DNA of 64,000 nucleotides from Desmodus rotundus (taxonomy: Eukaryota; Chordata; Mammalia; Chiroptera; Phyllostomidae), in NCBI RefSeq assembly GCF_022682495.2, contig NC_071393.1:99561010-99625009 (forward strand), in the 5' to 3' direction. Shown here piece after piece: positions 1 through 11,914 of the stretch. The notes beneath the pieces were generated by a model that did not search any database, was not told where the DNA came from, and saw only the letters and a program-made list of their open reading frames with translations. The translations under genes and the position numbers were made by a program. Position 1 is the stretch's first letter. Each line of letters opens with the position of its first letter.

Positions 1-1190
1 TCTTGGTCACAAAGTGGAACTTGCCAACATTAGGAAGCAAAAAGGTCATGTCTGCAATACGTCATATTTTGGGAGGTAGTTCAGGATCACATTGTTGGTT
101 TTCTTGAGACGGTAAAGGGTCTGCAGCTACCTTGACGGTTTTGTCTTTTCCTTTCCTTTTAAAGACAACATGCATTCAGATTGTCTAATCACCCCTTCCT
201 CTAGCCTTAGTTAGTTAAACTAGATGCAGGATATCCTGTCAGTAAAGTATCTTAGCTAAATCACATTATTTACCAAACTCCTAGCCGCAGCAGATAGAAT
301 AAGTAGAAGTCCAAGTACTCAAAATAATCCTTGGAAAGGAAAAGAAGCCAGTAGCTCAGAATTAGTAGTGGTTTCAAGCAGCTGTGGAGGGTGGGAATGA
401 GGACAGACTTCCTTCCTTTCTAATTGTCTTCCTTCACCTGATGAAACACTGCCTTATTTAGAAGGCTTCTAGCTGTTCAAGTGCTGTGAATCAGGACCTA
501 CATTGTCACATCTGGAAACAGAGCTCTGCCTGGTATCTTCCCAAGAAATCAGTGTTTCCTGGGGCCTCATGTTTTGTCATTGAGGAAAAGGCTGTTTGCC
601 CTGCTCTTATAAATTTTACTAGGCAAAGTTTGAATTTTTATGTCATTTAGTTTGAAGCATAAAGCGAATGAAAGGTATTAACGTAGAGTGAAAGCAAAAC
701 CCATGTAATGCTACTCAGAAATATTACCTTTAATTTTTGCTATAACTTAGCAAATAAAGCTTTCCTAAGATGACTTGAGAAATTTTATGTCAGTATGAGT
801 GTTTATCTTTCATTTTCTGTTATATTTTCTTCAGCTCCTGGTGCAATAAAAAAAAATGCATAAGAGAACTTTCTGTTTTATTCTGGCCCTACAAGGACAT
901 GGCTCCCAGGGACGTGCCTCTGAGTATTACTCTAGAAATATAGATTCATTTATATGTTAAGCATCCACAACGTAGAGTATACCTGAAAGATGGTTAAGTG
1001 GCTTCTCTAGTAATGGTATGAGCTCTGTAGGCATGAGCCGACATTGACCTAGATTCTTTCTGTGTGTGTGCACACGTGTGTGCAATATACTATACATTAA
1101 CAGCGTACATGCATGTACACACATACACACACTTGAAGACTATTAATTAGACAAATACACATATATTCCTTGTCTTTCCTCCCAGCTTTA
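1..1190. other. unassigned non-coding DNA
   Basis: No exon, RNA gene or repeat family was recognised. The only structured piece is the alternating purine-pyrimidine stretch near 1061-1131. Confidence 0.5.
1061..1131. repeat. imperfect TG/CA alternating repeat
   Basis: TG-rich sequence passes into CA-rich sequence through short self-complementary blocks (for example GCACACGTGTGTGC). This is degenerate microsatellite DNA with Z-DNA or hairpin potential. No gene function is implied. Confidence 0.6.
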
Positions 1191-1194
1191 TTGA

Positions 1195-1655
1195 TCAGTA
1201 TCACTTAAAAATTGTTTTTAATTAATTTTGTATTTAAGTATAGCTGGTATACAATTTTATAGTAGTTTGGTTATATATTCGTTTCACATGTATAATATAG
1301 TGATTTAACATTTTTATAACTTACATGTGATCACCCCACTGCTTCTAGTAACCATTTGTTACCGCGTAAACTTATCACAGTTTTATTGACTATATTCCCC
1401 TTTCCCTTTTCACCTGTCAGTTCATGAATAGATAAAGAAGATTTTGTATATTTATATAAGATTTCATTCTTTTATATGTATATAAGAGAATTTAAAAACA
1501 ATAAAAAAGAATGAAATCTTGCCATTTGCAGCAACATGGTATCATGCTGAGTTAACTGTCAGGCAGAGAAAGACAGACACTGTATGGTTTCACTTACATG
1601 TGTAATCTAAAAACAAAACAAGCGAGCAAAACAAAAACAGACTCATAGCAACAAT
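1195..1655 (-). mobile_element. L1 fragment with 5' inversion
   Basis: Positions 1195-1421 read as L1 3'-UTR on the minus strand. Positions 1422-1655 read as the adjacent upstream L1 sequence on the plus strand: the GATAAAGAAGAT block, then AAAAAAGAATGAAATCTTGCC and the ACAAAACAGAAACAGACTCATAG-like block near the ORF2 end. A minus 3' part joined to an inverted 5' part is the arrangement left by twin-primed L1 integration. Subfamily not determined. Confidence 0.65.
1458..1520. repeat. perfect 16-bp inverted repeat
   Basis: The arms 1458-1473 (AAGATTTCATTCTTTT) and 1505-1520 are exact reverse complements separated by 31 bases. The right arm is ordinary L1 sequence; the left arm is an inverted copy placed in the same L1 fragment, as a local template switch would produce. 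Confidence 0.85.
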
Positions 1656-2310
1656 GATCAGATCACTTTTAAAGACTCCTGTTTGCCTTCCCCCAATCCC
1701 TTCCTCCTTTCTTCCCCGTCCTAGAAAGGAGACTTATTATTCATCATTCTCCTGCTTTTTCTTATATTGTTTAATGGGGCCTGTTTGTGAAATGGAATGC
1801 TTTTTCTCTGGTTTGAACTTTTACCCAGCATTATGTTTGGAGAGTCATCCAGGTGAATGTGTTCAGTTATAGGCCTGTCATTCTCACCGTTGCCTAGTAC
1901 TAGTCAGTGCATCTGTATTGTTCGTTCACCGTGTGAAATGCAGCACCCTTCACCCATTCCATCCATTTGTGGCATTCAGGTTGCCTCCCGCTGTTTGATC
2001 TCATGGCAATGCTGCTCCGATAGTGGTGTACACGTCTCCTGTTCCTTGTCCAGGAATTTTTCTGGGACTTATCCTTTGGAGTTCAGTTGCAAGATCGTTG
2101 GTGAATATGCATCATTCAACTTCATTCAGGATGCTAAATTGTTTTAAAGTGGTTACGCCAATTGACTCTTCATTAGCAGTGTAAAAGCGGTCCTATCACT
2201 CCACTTGTCAACAATGTTCTCTGACTTCTCATTTTTACTTGTCAGTAATGTTCTCTGAGTTTCAGTTTTGTTGCAGCTATGTTATGAAATTCCTTTTGTA
2301 AATAACACAA
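1656..2310 (-). mobile_element. probable old L1 remnant
   Basis: Patches such as the CCATCCATTTGTGGCATTCAGG-like and GCAATGCTGCTCCGATAGTGGTG segments resemble the antisense end of ORF2 in ancient L1M elements, as do the start of the 3'-UTR patches. Divergence is high and the ends are uncertain. Two short ORFs here are chance openings. Confidence 0.4.
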
Positions 2311-2469
2311 ATTGGTTTGATTTTTATTTTAAACTGTATTAATGAAAGAGACCAGGAAAGGAGTTTGTGTTCCTTTACTACATTTGATAAAGTTAGATGG
2401 ACCACTGCTGTAGATTGTGCCCCTAGATACGTGTTTTCCATAATATCCACACTCACAGTCTCATTTCTT

Positions 2470-3480
2470 TTCTATTTAAAAAATTTTAATTTATTAAGCA
2501 TTTTAATTTGCAAGCTTTTTAACAAGTCAAACAGTACAAAGATGTATGAAGAAGTTTATTCCCATTTTTTCCTTATCTCTCCCCTCCCCCAGCTAACCAG
2601 TATTAATGCCCTGGGGTATATTATTCTACCTTTTTTTATGCTCATGAATATGTAATAACCTTATGTGACATAAATTTATGAGATTGCCATTTTATTAGCT
2701 CCAAAGCCATCGAATATCATCCACTTTGTATAGTTCAGTCACACACATATCAGCACTTTCTTACAGTTCAATAACACACGTGTGCATAGTGTGTCTCTGA
2801 GGGTTTTTTTCCAATATCAGCATTTTCGTGCAACTGTGTCTCACATGCAGATGTCACAGGTATGTATCCAGCTCATAGGTGTGACTCTAAGTGACTCACA
2901 TTCATGATTGCGTAGTGTCCACTCCACTGTCCCCTCTGGAGAGAAATGAACATGTTTTTACTGGGTTGTGGTTGTGTTTTGTCTAATTGAACCGTCCCTA
3001 CATACCTGTGCTTCACTCTGGTTGAATCCCAAAAGCAAGAGGGTGGGGGGTAGGGGTGGGGGGGTTGTTGAGTCAAAGACACATGCATCTTAAATTTTAA
3101 AGTATGTTGCCAGATTTCTTTCCAAAAAAAGTTGTGCCATTTCAGGCTTTCAGCAGCAAGTATGAGGCTACATATTTTCTATATTCTAGTCATTGTGGTA
3201 TTATTTCTCTGCTGGGTAAAGAATGATATTCTCTTTGAAATTACATTTCCTAGAATTTTAGTGAGGGGGAATATATTTTCATATATATTTTTATTGCCCT
3301 TTTGTATTTCTTCTTCTATGAGTTGTTATCCTTTGCTCATTTTTCTAATATTATTTGGCTTTTTCCTCATTTTACTGGGAGCTCTTAATTTATTAGTGAT
3401 AGTAATGCAGTTACTGAACATTAATTCCCAGTCTCTTATTTGTATTTGATTTTGTTTATATTGTCTTTTGCCATTTAAAA
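2470..3480 (-). mobile_element. probable old L1M fragment
   Basis: The sequence follows antisense L1 order: a 3'-UTR-like part, then the block at about 3095-3165 that corresponds to the conserved 'inhibits/hardly spaced primers' region of antisense ORF2 (AAGTATGTTGCCAG, TTTCCAAAAAAAGTTGTGCC), then a TTTGCTCATTTTTCTAAT block near 3333. Heavily decayed; both ends are approximate. Confidence 0.5.
3041..3064 (+). other. G-quadruplex-forming motif
   Basis: Four G runs (3, 6, 4 and 7 bases) are separated by loops of 1-2 bases, which satisfies the usual G4 consensus. It sits inside the decayed L1 sequence. Confidence 0.6.
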
Positions 3481-3898
3481 ATTATGTTTAATCATATGTA
3501 TCTATCTTATCACAGATACATATGATTATTTTTCTTACAACGGTTTCTTATTTTTCTTAGCAAGGTTTTCTCATCCATAGTCATATAAACATCCTCCTAA
3601 CTCTTCTAATTTTTTATTGATTTATTTCTATACTCATATTAAATTCATATATTTCTATATGGCATAAGGTATGAATATAACCTATGTTCTTTCAAATGTA
3701 TAGCCAGTCTGATGACATTACTTACTTTAAAAACCTTCTTGTATCTACTGAATGGAATGTGATGTTAGTCACACATGGCTTCACATATACTTCTATCAAT
3801 TTCTGTGCTTCGTGTTATATTTCCTGGATCTATTTTCTTTTCCTGCATCAATATAATACCATCTAGGTTATAATAGTTTTATTTTAGGTTTTAGTGTG

Positions 3899-4021
3899 CA
3901 GGGTGGGCAAAATTAGGTTTGCAGTTATTCAAAGTTAATACGAGTTAATAAATATTAATATAAGAATAAATAAACTCTGTTTTGCATACTCACAGCTGTA
4001 AATCTACTTTTGCCCACCCTG
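3899..4021. mobile_element. 123-bp MITE, mariner-like
   Basis: The 26-bp terminal inverted repeats at 3899-3924 and 3996-4021 differ at 3 positions; both begin CAGGGTGGGCAAAA. The interior is AT-rich and non-coding. Size and termini suit a non-autonomous Tc1/mariner element, but the expected TA target duplication is not intact (TG on the left, GTA after one extra G on the right), so superfamily assignment is inferred. Confidence 0.7.
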
Positions 4022-5937
4022 GTATAGAAAAGCAACTGAGTCATATTTCACTGTTCTTTTTAATATTGCTTAGTATTATTTGGCATTTTTCATTTAAACT
4101 TCAAAAGTTTTCATATAAACTTTAAATTTCGTTTGTTATAGTTTATAAAGGGGGAAACAACCATTGAAGCATCTGATTAAAACTGCATTAAAGTCATATA
4201 TTAATTTGAAAAGGATCACCTTTTTTATATTCAGTTTTTTCCCATCCAGGAAACATGTTTCTCTGTTTGAGTCTTATTTTATATCTTTTAAAAATATTTT
4301 ATAATGGCTTTGAAATAGATACTGGAGCATTTATTTAAAAAGTATTCCTCAGTATATAATAATTTCTGTGTCTTTGGGAAATGGAAATTTTATTAAATGG
4401 CTGGCTATGAGATAAATATAAAAATAAATAGCTTTTCTTCTCTTTGTGTTAAAACTTGTTCTCAGACTAAACTGCAGAGGAGTCTCTAGTTCCCTAGTGC
4501 TGCTCGTGAGGGACAGATGTGCTAGGGTGGACTTAAAGAATGTTAAAGAAGAGCCTGTGTTACTTGACCTCACTCATTCCAACTTTGCTACTATGGGGCA
4601 GTGTTAGTTTAGATGAAGGCAGCACTATGAGCTTTGTGTGACTAAGCATGTCATTTCATCGTTTAGATTTAGATTAGTCAAACTTTGTTAAAATATATAC
4701 ATTTCTGCCTTCTTTGAAGCATAATTTTATCTGCTGAACAGAGACTTATTTGAAGATTAAAAACCTCAAGATATAAGGTAGATGAGGAATATTATTTATT
4801 TAAAAATTTTATTATCAGTTAAAAAATACAGTACTCCTATATTTATTTTTAAAGACTAGAATATACAAGTAGAAACGTTTTTACTCTTGGAAACTAATGG
4901 CCTAAGTAGCAAAGTAGATAGCCTTCTGCATATTAAAACCCATTAAAACGCCAATGAAAAGGTTTCAAATGAAAATCCTTAATAACATAACCCCAATTTC
5001 CAAAAAGCAAGTCAAAGAAAAATTTTCAAAATAGCCCAAATAATTTTTAAATGTTTATAAAAGAATTTAAAAAATAATGATAAACTTTAAAATTGTCTGA
5101 CACAGAACAACCAAAAAGTCTCAGTCAGAATCGAAAAATGACTTTAAATGTACTCTAAATGACAAAACAAAAAAAGATATAGTACTGAAAGACAAAAGCC
5201 GTGTGCTGAAAATTGCAGTATCACAATTAAGGACATTTCTAGAAATAGGAAAGAGTTTACGAGGAGAAGTGCTAAGTAATTAATTAAGGTTGTGTTTATT
5301 AACTATAGAATCAAATTCAAAATTAGATGGATTTAAAGTGTGTAACTAGTAACTCATTTCTAGAATTGAGCACAGTGTTTTAACTTAGAAATAATAAGAT
5401 CATGTGCACTGATAGAAAAAATAAATTTTAAAGAATCAACAATTTAAGGTATAAATTATTTCCAGCATTGACAAAAGGCTTAGCCTATAAGTAGAAACTA
5501 ACATGCAGAGAAAGATATCAAGACATTGCTTATAACATTTTCAAATTTCAGTAAGGAAGAAATCCTCAGACATCTGGATTGAAACGTCAGATAACATCCA
5601 AAATCCTGATTTCAGATATGGCCACAACTGAGGCCATGAACTCCCCGAGGAAACAAACCATCTGCAGTTCTTTATATGGAAAAAATTATCCAGGCAAGAT
5701 GTCATTCATTTGGGAAAGCTCATGAAAGATTTTCCCATATCCCACCAACCCTAAAGAGTCCCTGCCCTTACACTCCGGGCCCCAAACAGGAATTTCTTTG
5801 TATTGTGGCTGGTTTATCACCTCGCAAGATGGGAGATTAAAAACACTAGATAGGGAGGATAAATGCTTCTGATCACAATCCCATGGCAGAATCAAATTGT
5901 GATCTAAAACTTAAAAGGAGGAGAAGAAGGGGACCGA
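4022..5937. other. AT-rich unassigned DNA
   Basis: AT-rich sequence with A-rich and T-rich tracts. I recognise no exon and no repeat family. Several A-rich blocks near 4.9-5.3 kb may be very old LINE sequence, but I cannot show it. Confidence 0.5.
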
Positions 5938-6095
5938 TACTTAGGGAGCATCTACTCTGTATTACATTTACTCACAATACATTATTTCACTTAATCTTCA
6001 AACACCCTGGTGGTGTGAACCCCTTGTTTCCGATGGGAAAACACTCTCAGAGAGGTTGAGTAACTCGCTTTGTTAAGTAATAGGGTCAGAATGTC
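5938..6095 (-). mobile_element. MIR SINE remnant
   Basis: The order matches antisense MIR: a TACTCTGTATTACATTTACTCA-type start, a TTCACTTAATCTTCA block, a GATGGGAAAACACTCTCAGAGAGGTTGAGTAA block and a TAATAGGGTCAGAATG end. Confidence 0.6.
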
Positions 6096-6284
6096 TTTCT
6101 GACCTGCAAGAAAAGTAGAAGTTTGAGAATAACAGTCCGCAAGCTGAGAATGAAGTATGAAGGGGAAGGACCAAAGTTCATACATCATGTGTTTTCTTTT
6201 GCTCATGGAAAGAAACCTATGAATTTGGGGTCTTATTATGACTATAACTAGAAATCAACAGAAAAATACATTTGATGATTGTCA

Positions 6285-6288
<4 letters not shown>

Positions 6289-6319
<31 letters not shown>
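6289..6319. repeat. (GT)n microsatellite
   Basis: About 15 uninterrupted GT units. Confidence 0.95.
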
Positions 6320-6320
<1 letters not shown>

Positions 6321-6989
6321 GGTGTCTAGATTTGGTTTAAGTAGAAATACGTTTACTCAATGCTTCCTTCCAAACATATTTCAAAAGAAAGAAGGGAGTA
6401 TATGTACAATGTTCAGTTAATACCAACGGCATTAAGCAAAAGTAAGAAATAGCAAAAATAAGAGGAAGTAAAGGATGATAGATGATGGTAACAAATGTAA
6501 TAATCATAACAGATGTAAACCTGATTATGCCACGAAATAGCTGACCTAAAACAAAAGGCCATATATTAAAGTACAAGGAACTGTGATGCTTTAATTACAT
6601 CACAAGGAAACTGAAGATAACAATATCTGAGGATTCATTGCACAACAAAAGGGGTAATGTGGGAAACTTAGAAAGAAAAGGAACAAGCAAATAATGTTAA
6701 AATGTGTAAGTGATGATATTAGGTGGAGTCTTTCCTTTGGGGACAACATTCTAAGGGTGAAGGTTGACTTCTTGTGTGGTATATCCCACGAGCCCTTAGG
6801 GCCAGGGAGGAGTTTGGGCCTTTTGAAATATAGGAATATGTGTTGTGTACCTCTTGGTTTGCTAACAGTCAGGTTTTACCTGGCCTGAGATGTAGTTGAG
6901 TCAAACCATTCACACACTTAGAGTTAGGAAATGTAAGTTTCCTTGGCTTATCACCTTGAGGAGGAGAGAGGCTTCCTAAGGTCAGGCAG

Positions 6990-7314
6990 TTTGTCAACAT
7001 CAACAGTAACTTCACAAAATTAACCAGAATTATGATGATGCCAAATGTGCCAAATGTCATGTGTGGGGAATAAGAACGATGACCCAGAGCGGAAGGTGGT
7101 GGAGACAGAAGATGCCTACAAATTTGCTGGCCAGACAGGGATCCAGTTGTTTGAGACCAGTGCCTAGGAAGATGTCAACATGGAAGGGATGTCCCACTGC
7201 ATTGCACAGCTGGTCCACGCATAGAAAGACAACCTAGCAGAACGGCAGCAGCAGCAACAGAACGATGCAGTGAAGCTCACGATGAATAGGAAACAAAAGA
7301 AACGCTGCCGCTGA
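6990..7314 (+). pseudogene. RAB35P: RAB35 processed pseudogene, 3' part
   Basis: In one frame the sequence matches the C-terminal half of the small GTPase RAB35: the NKND guanine-specificity motif followed by DPERKVVETEDAYKFAG, then GIQLFETSA, and a QQQQQND tract before a basic KQKKRCR tail. No introns interrupt it, so it is a retrocopy. It is dead: in-frame TAG codons lie at 7165-7167 and 7222-7224, the segment before NKND (about 7035-7055) is scrambled by small indels, the C-terminal di-cysteine needed for prenylation is Cys-Arg, and the N-terminal half with the P-loop and switch regions is absent. RAB35 itself regulates endosomal recycling and actin; nothing here can do so. The upstream boundary is approximate. 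Confidence 0.88.
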
Positions 7315-9265
7315 CACAGCTAATGAGAATGGACATAGATGTCAGAGGCAGGGTCACCTCCTTGCACAAGTCCAGGGGGAGTTGTGAGAGTAAACCTGTG
7401 ATGTGAAAAGGGTGTTAGAATTAAGGTGTCAGGTGAGCAGGTTATAAAGATGGAACCAGGTATCCAGTTGAATCAGAACCCTAGTGAGAACTTAAAGAAG
7501 GAAAAATACACTGAAGAGTTTAACTGATGAAAAAGTTATTAGGTGCTGAATTAGTGTTCGACTTTGCTTTGTAGGGACATAGGCCCACCTGTAATGTGGC
7601 CTGTGGCCTCTTCTTACCTGGTTCTGGGAGGGCAGGGAACTCCTTTGGTGAAAGGCCAGATGGAGCCGAAAGTGACCAAGTAGACAGAGACTGTTGTCGT
7701 CCTTGCCATGGTTGAGGCCGTGGTCCCATAAGGTTGTAGCAGCCGATGTCCCACAGTGTGTGAAGGAACAACATCTCCAAGGAAGGCCATGGAAACATCT
7801 GCACGACAGTCACCTTCTTTTCAAGTGCTGCCTCGCAATGAGGCCGCTGGGAGGCGGGCCAATGTGAAAGGAGCTCTGTCAACAGAGAAACCCTCTGACT
7901 ATGCATTTAACACTTTTTGGCTGTTTTCTAGAAGATTCTTGCTCTCTGGGTTTTGGTTTTCATTTCTTTTCCGTCTATGGCCTGGTCTCCTCAAGCAAAT
8001 TGTCTCTGTCCTGTGGTTACATATGTTAGAGAACACAGATTCTAGTTTACAGCTCTCATATTCTGAAAATTTTGGGGCATTTTTATTGCAACTATTTCCC
8101 CAAGCTGTCTTTAAGGCTGATATTATTGCTTACAGATGATTACAGAATGTTCAAACTATATAGGAAAGGACATAGATTTTCTTTGTTTCTTAGTGGTTCT
8201 TATGAATGATTTGCATGATGAATTTTCAGATAGAAATAGCCCCTGCGTGTAGGCTGTGCTGGGTCTCACTTGTTGAGTAGGTATAGCAAGGAACACCACA
8301 GGCCTGGCCAGGAGAAAAGATTGCCCTCATAGTTCTTGCTTTGTTCCCACATCCTTGTTTAATAAAAGTTAAAAAACAAAAAACATGAAAGCTAAAAAGA
8401 TCACTCATTAAAAAAAAAAGAGAGAAAATTGTTATAATAATAGCTCCAGCAAAAGACCAATGGAACAGACAAGATAGCCACAAAGGACTGAGGAAAGTTC
8501 TTTGTCTGAATTAAAAATAACTAAAAAACGGTAGGATGTGCATTGAGTACAGATTTGTGTTCCATTGCAGGGCCCTCTGGCTCTGTCACTTTGCAGCCTC
8601 TGCCTCCGTAGGGAAGAGCTTCCCTGACAACTGCTGCTAGGGCCAAGTCTCCATCCCCTGACTTCTTTGACAGTCTACCACAGCACCTGGTCATTCAGGT
8701 TCCTGCCGCAATACCACCAGGATGTGGTGGAAATAAAATAGGGTGATCCAGCCCACTCATTAATAAAGCCCCTAAGTTCTGATGAATTCCCCCTCAGCTG
8801 CGGTGAGGCTGACAGGAAAGAAAGGGGAGGAAGGGTAGCTGTGATAAAATCTCCACCCCTGACAGTGCCTTGTCAGCTTTCTGGAAACCCATCTCTATCT
8901 ACTCCGGACTTGACCTTCAAGGACTTGTGTCCCGGCCTGTTTATGAGATCTTCCCCTAGCTCTGCAGCGTGATTCTGGTCCTGACACCTTGCTGACAATT
9001 AAGGGTTTGCTCCTGGGCTCTTTGAGGGAACCCCATGTTCTTCCCTGTCCCAGTCCCTTTCTGCCCATCAGCGTTTGCTTGGCCTCAGATCTGCCAAGGT
9101 CCAGCCTTTCTCTGTCAGCCACGGACTCTGAACCAGCCCCCTTCTCCAGGCTGTGGCCAGGCCCAGCCCAGGCCTTAGCTGGATCTGAAGCACGAATGGT
9201 ACCGACCGACAGTCAGGCAGAATTATGATTTACATCAAAATTAAGGGAAGGAAAAAGAAAAACGT
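7315..9265. other. unassigned non-coding DNA
   Basis: No further RAB35 homology is clear downstream of the stop codon. Overlapping ORFs on both strands around 7.5-9.2 kb show no recognisable domain and are treated as chance. Confidence 0.45.
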
Positions 9266-9267
9266 CT

Positions 9268-10345
9268 TGGGTTTCTTCTTTTGAAATTGTGGTAAAATAC
9301 ACATAACAAAAGTCTAACCATTTTAAAGTGTGCAGATCAGTGGCATTAAGCACTTTCTCACTGTTGTGCGACCATCACCGCCGTCCACCTCCAGAACTCT
9401 GTATCTCGCACGACTGAGGCTCTGTGCCCATCAAACAATAATGCCCCGATTCTGTCTGCTCCCAGCCCTTGGCAACCACCATTCTACTTTCTGTCTCTAC
9501 GAATTTGACTGTTCTAGGCACCTCATATAAATATTTATATACAGTATATTTATTGTATACAGTATTTGTTTTGTTGTGTCTGCTTTATTTCTCTTAGCAT
9601 AATGTCTTCAAGGTCCATCCATGTTGTGGCATGTGCCAGAATTTCCATTCTTTTGAATTACTTCGAAAAATATTCCATTGTATGCATAGACCACATTTTA
9701 TTTACCCACTCATCTATTGACAAACACACGGTTTGCTCCCTCCCGCCTCTTGGCTATTGTGAATAAGCTGCTATAAACATATGCATACACATATCTTTTC
9801 AAGATCCTCCTTTCAGTTCTTTTTGATAAATACCCAGAAGTAGAATTGCTAAGTTATATAATAATTCAATTCTTTATTTTTTGAGGAACTGCCATACTGT
9901 TTTCCATAGGGGCTACACCAATTGACATTCCTGTCAATGGTGCACAAAGGTTCCCTTTCCTCCACATCCTGAACAACACTTACCTCTTGTTCTTTTGGTG
10001 ATGCTCACTCTAGCAGGTGGGAGGTGATACTCTGTGGTTTTGATTTGCATTTCCCTGATATTAGTGATGTTGAGCATCTTTTCATGTGCTTGTCGACCAT
10101 TTGTGTGCCTTCTCTGGAGAAATGTGTATTCAAGTCATGTGCCCATTTTTTAATCGGGTTGTTCGTTTTTTAATATTGAGTTGTAGGAGGAGTTCTTTAC
10201 ATATCCTGGATGTTAACCCCTTGTATGATTTGCAAATAGTTTCTCTGATTTCATGGATTACCTTTTCTGTTTGTGTCTTTTTATGCACAAAGGTTTTTAA
10301 TTTTGAGGTTATCTAATTTATGATTTTTTTCCCTGTTGCCTGTGG
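9268..10345 (-). mobile_element. old L1M, 3'-UTR and end of ORF2
   Basis: A classic antisense L1 run: GTGGTAAAATACACATAACA at the 3' UTR, the CCAGAACTCTGTATCTC and CCTTGGCAACCACCATTCTAC blocks, AGCATAATGTCTTCAAGG, TATTGTGAATAAGCTGCTATAAAC, ATACCCAGAAGTAGAATTGCT, and the GATTTGCATTTCCCTGAT to CCCATTTTTTAATCGGGTTGTT block. It is 5'-truncated and carries many substitutions. Three plus-strand ORFs inside it are antisense noise. Confidence 0.92.
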
Positions 10346-10684
10346 GAAATATTTTTTCTCAGACAAATAGGAAGTTATAAAAATGTATTCTGTACTGGTA
10401 CACATGAATGTTTTTCATAAGAACTAAGGTCATGTCACATTTTATGACCATAGTATAACTCACCCAAAAATAGTTGTAATAAAAATAACTATATATAAAA
10501 TATTTTGTTTATAGAAGAGCAGACAAAGGAACAAGTGTAATGCTTTCAGAATTGCTTTATTCTTCATTTCTTTCTTCTTTGGAATTAAGAAAACTGTTAA
10601 TTGAGTAAAGAAGAGAAGCGGTCTGCAGAGTTTGAGAATGGGAAGAAGGAAACAGGCAGTAATGTTTTGTAGCACCTGCCAACT

Positions 10685-10838
10685 GATAGGTGATTTGCAT
10701 GTGGTATTTTATTAATTTCTTAGCAGGCCTGTGAGGGAGGCATTGTTGCCCCAGGTCACGGGCTAAGACCCAATATCCTGCTGAACGGCAGAGCAGGGAT
10801 GGGAACCCAAAGCCTGTGTTTTTCTAACCCATCACCAA
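10685..10838 (-). mobile_element. possible MIR remnant
   Basis: A GCATGTGGTATTTTATTAATTTCT start and a GGCAGAGCAGGGATGGGAACCCA end resemble antisense MIR. Weak match with a degraded middle. Confidence 0.4.
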
Positions 10839-11395
10839 GTGGGATGGTAGTTAACCAATAGTTCATGTCAATTGAAATATGGGCAGGACACTTTATAGCA
10901 TATAACAAAATTATTCTAAAACTAACTGGTAAGGGTTAACTTTAAAATTATCAAAGAAAAATAATCAAGGATGATTAAAAATGTAGCGTCTCACAATTCA
11001 AAATGGCATGATAGGGAATTAAAAGGAGAAACAGATTATTGTGATAAAATTAAGATCCCAGGAATAGGCTTCATTCCACTTAGGATTTAATGTATAATAC
11101 TCTGAGTTTACACAATTGTCAGGGGAAAGTGACTCATTGTTTTATCAACACTGAGATTATTATTAATCCACATTTAGAAAAAGTCGTAGACCAAGGGTCC
11201 CACACTAGCTAGAGGTATGTTTGACTAGAGGTAGGGGGTGTGTGTGTGTCTGTCTGGATTTGAATACTTCTGTATAGGACATCCAGACTGTAATCTGCCA
11301 CTGAATCTATCTTTCCTTATAATCCTCATCTTGTCAAAACTGCATTTCTCTACCTGCCTGGCCCCTTCAGCATTTAGGCGTGTGACTTCTGATGT
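10839..11395. other. unassigned non-coding DNA
   Basis: Nothing recognised. A short TG-rich stretch lies near 11238-11254. Confidence 0.5.
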
Positions 11396-11396
11396 A

Positions 11397-11560
11397 TACT
11401 CATTCTAGGTGAGGGATTCTCATACAGCGGAGCATACATCAGTCACCTGGAGTTCTTGATAAACACAGAGTAGAGGGCCCCATCCTCAGAGTTTCTGATT
11501 CAGTAGGCCTGGGGTGAGGCCCAAGAATCTGCATTTCTAACAAGTTCCCAGATTGGGTGT
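11397..11560. mobile_element. hAT-Charlie fossil (MER5A/MER20-like)
   Basis: It carries the hallmark order CATCAGTCACCTGGAG, a GGGCCCCATCC block, AGAGTTTCTGATTCAGTAGG, GGGTGAGGCCCAAGAATCTG and CATTTCTAACAAGTTCCCAG of short non-autonomous hAT elements found throughout placental genomes. Confidence 0.8.
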
Positions 11561-11712
11561 AGTCTTGGACCTGAAATAAGTACATAAATTGAGTGTAAGC
11601 ACTGAGAGACTATTAAACTCTTAAAAGGAAATTCTGCATTACAGAGTAGTTTGGATGTTTGGATTCTGTTGAATCTAATGATAAAAATGGGTTTGCATTT
11701 TTTAAATAATAT

Positions 11713-11914
11713 TTTTAAAGATTTTATTTAGTTACTTTTAGAAAGGAAGGGAGGGAGAAAGAGAGGGAGAGAAATACCAATGTGTGGTTGTCTCTCACAG
11801 GTCTCCTACTGTGGACCTGGCCCTCAACTCAGGCATGTACGTGACTGGGAATCGAACCCGAGACCCCTTGCTTCGTAGGCCTACACTCAATCCACTGAGC
11901 CACACCAGCCAAGG
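11713..11914 (-). mobile_element. Ves SINE (purine-tail subtype)
   Basis: The reverse complement starts CCTTGGCTGGTGTGGCTCAG and includes the A box (TGGCTCAGTGG) and B box (GGTTCGATTCC) of a tRNA-derived promoter. The 3' tail is an A/G/T-rich segment ending TAAATAAAATCTTTAAAA, which differs from the (TC)n-ggtgagga tail of the other long copies. Ves SINEs are restricted to bats, so this is one of the key taxonomic markers here. Target-site duplication not clear. Confidence 0.92.

Noticed and set aside
1..190. Possible processed pseudogene on the minus strand
   Set aside because: Some frames have protein-like stretches but I could not tie them to a family; stops and frame changes make it unsupported.
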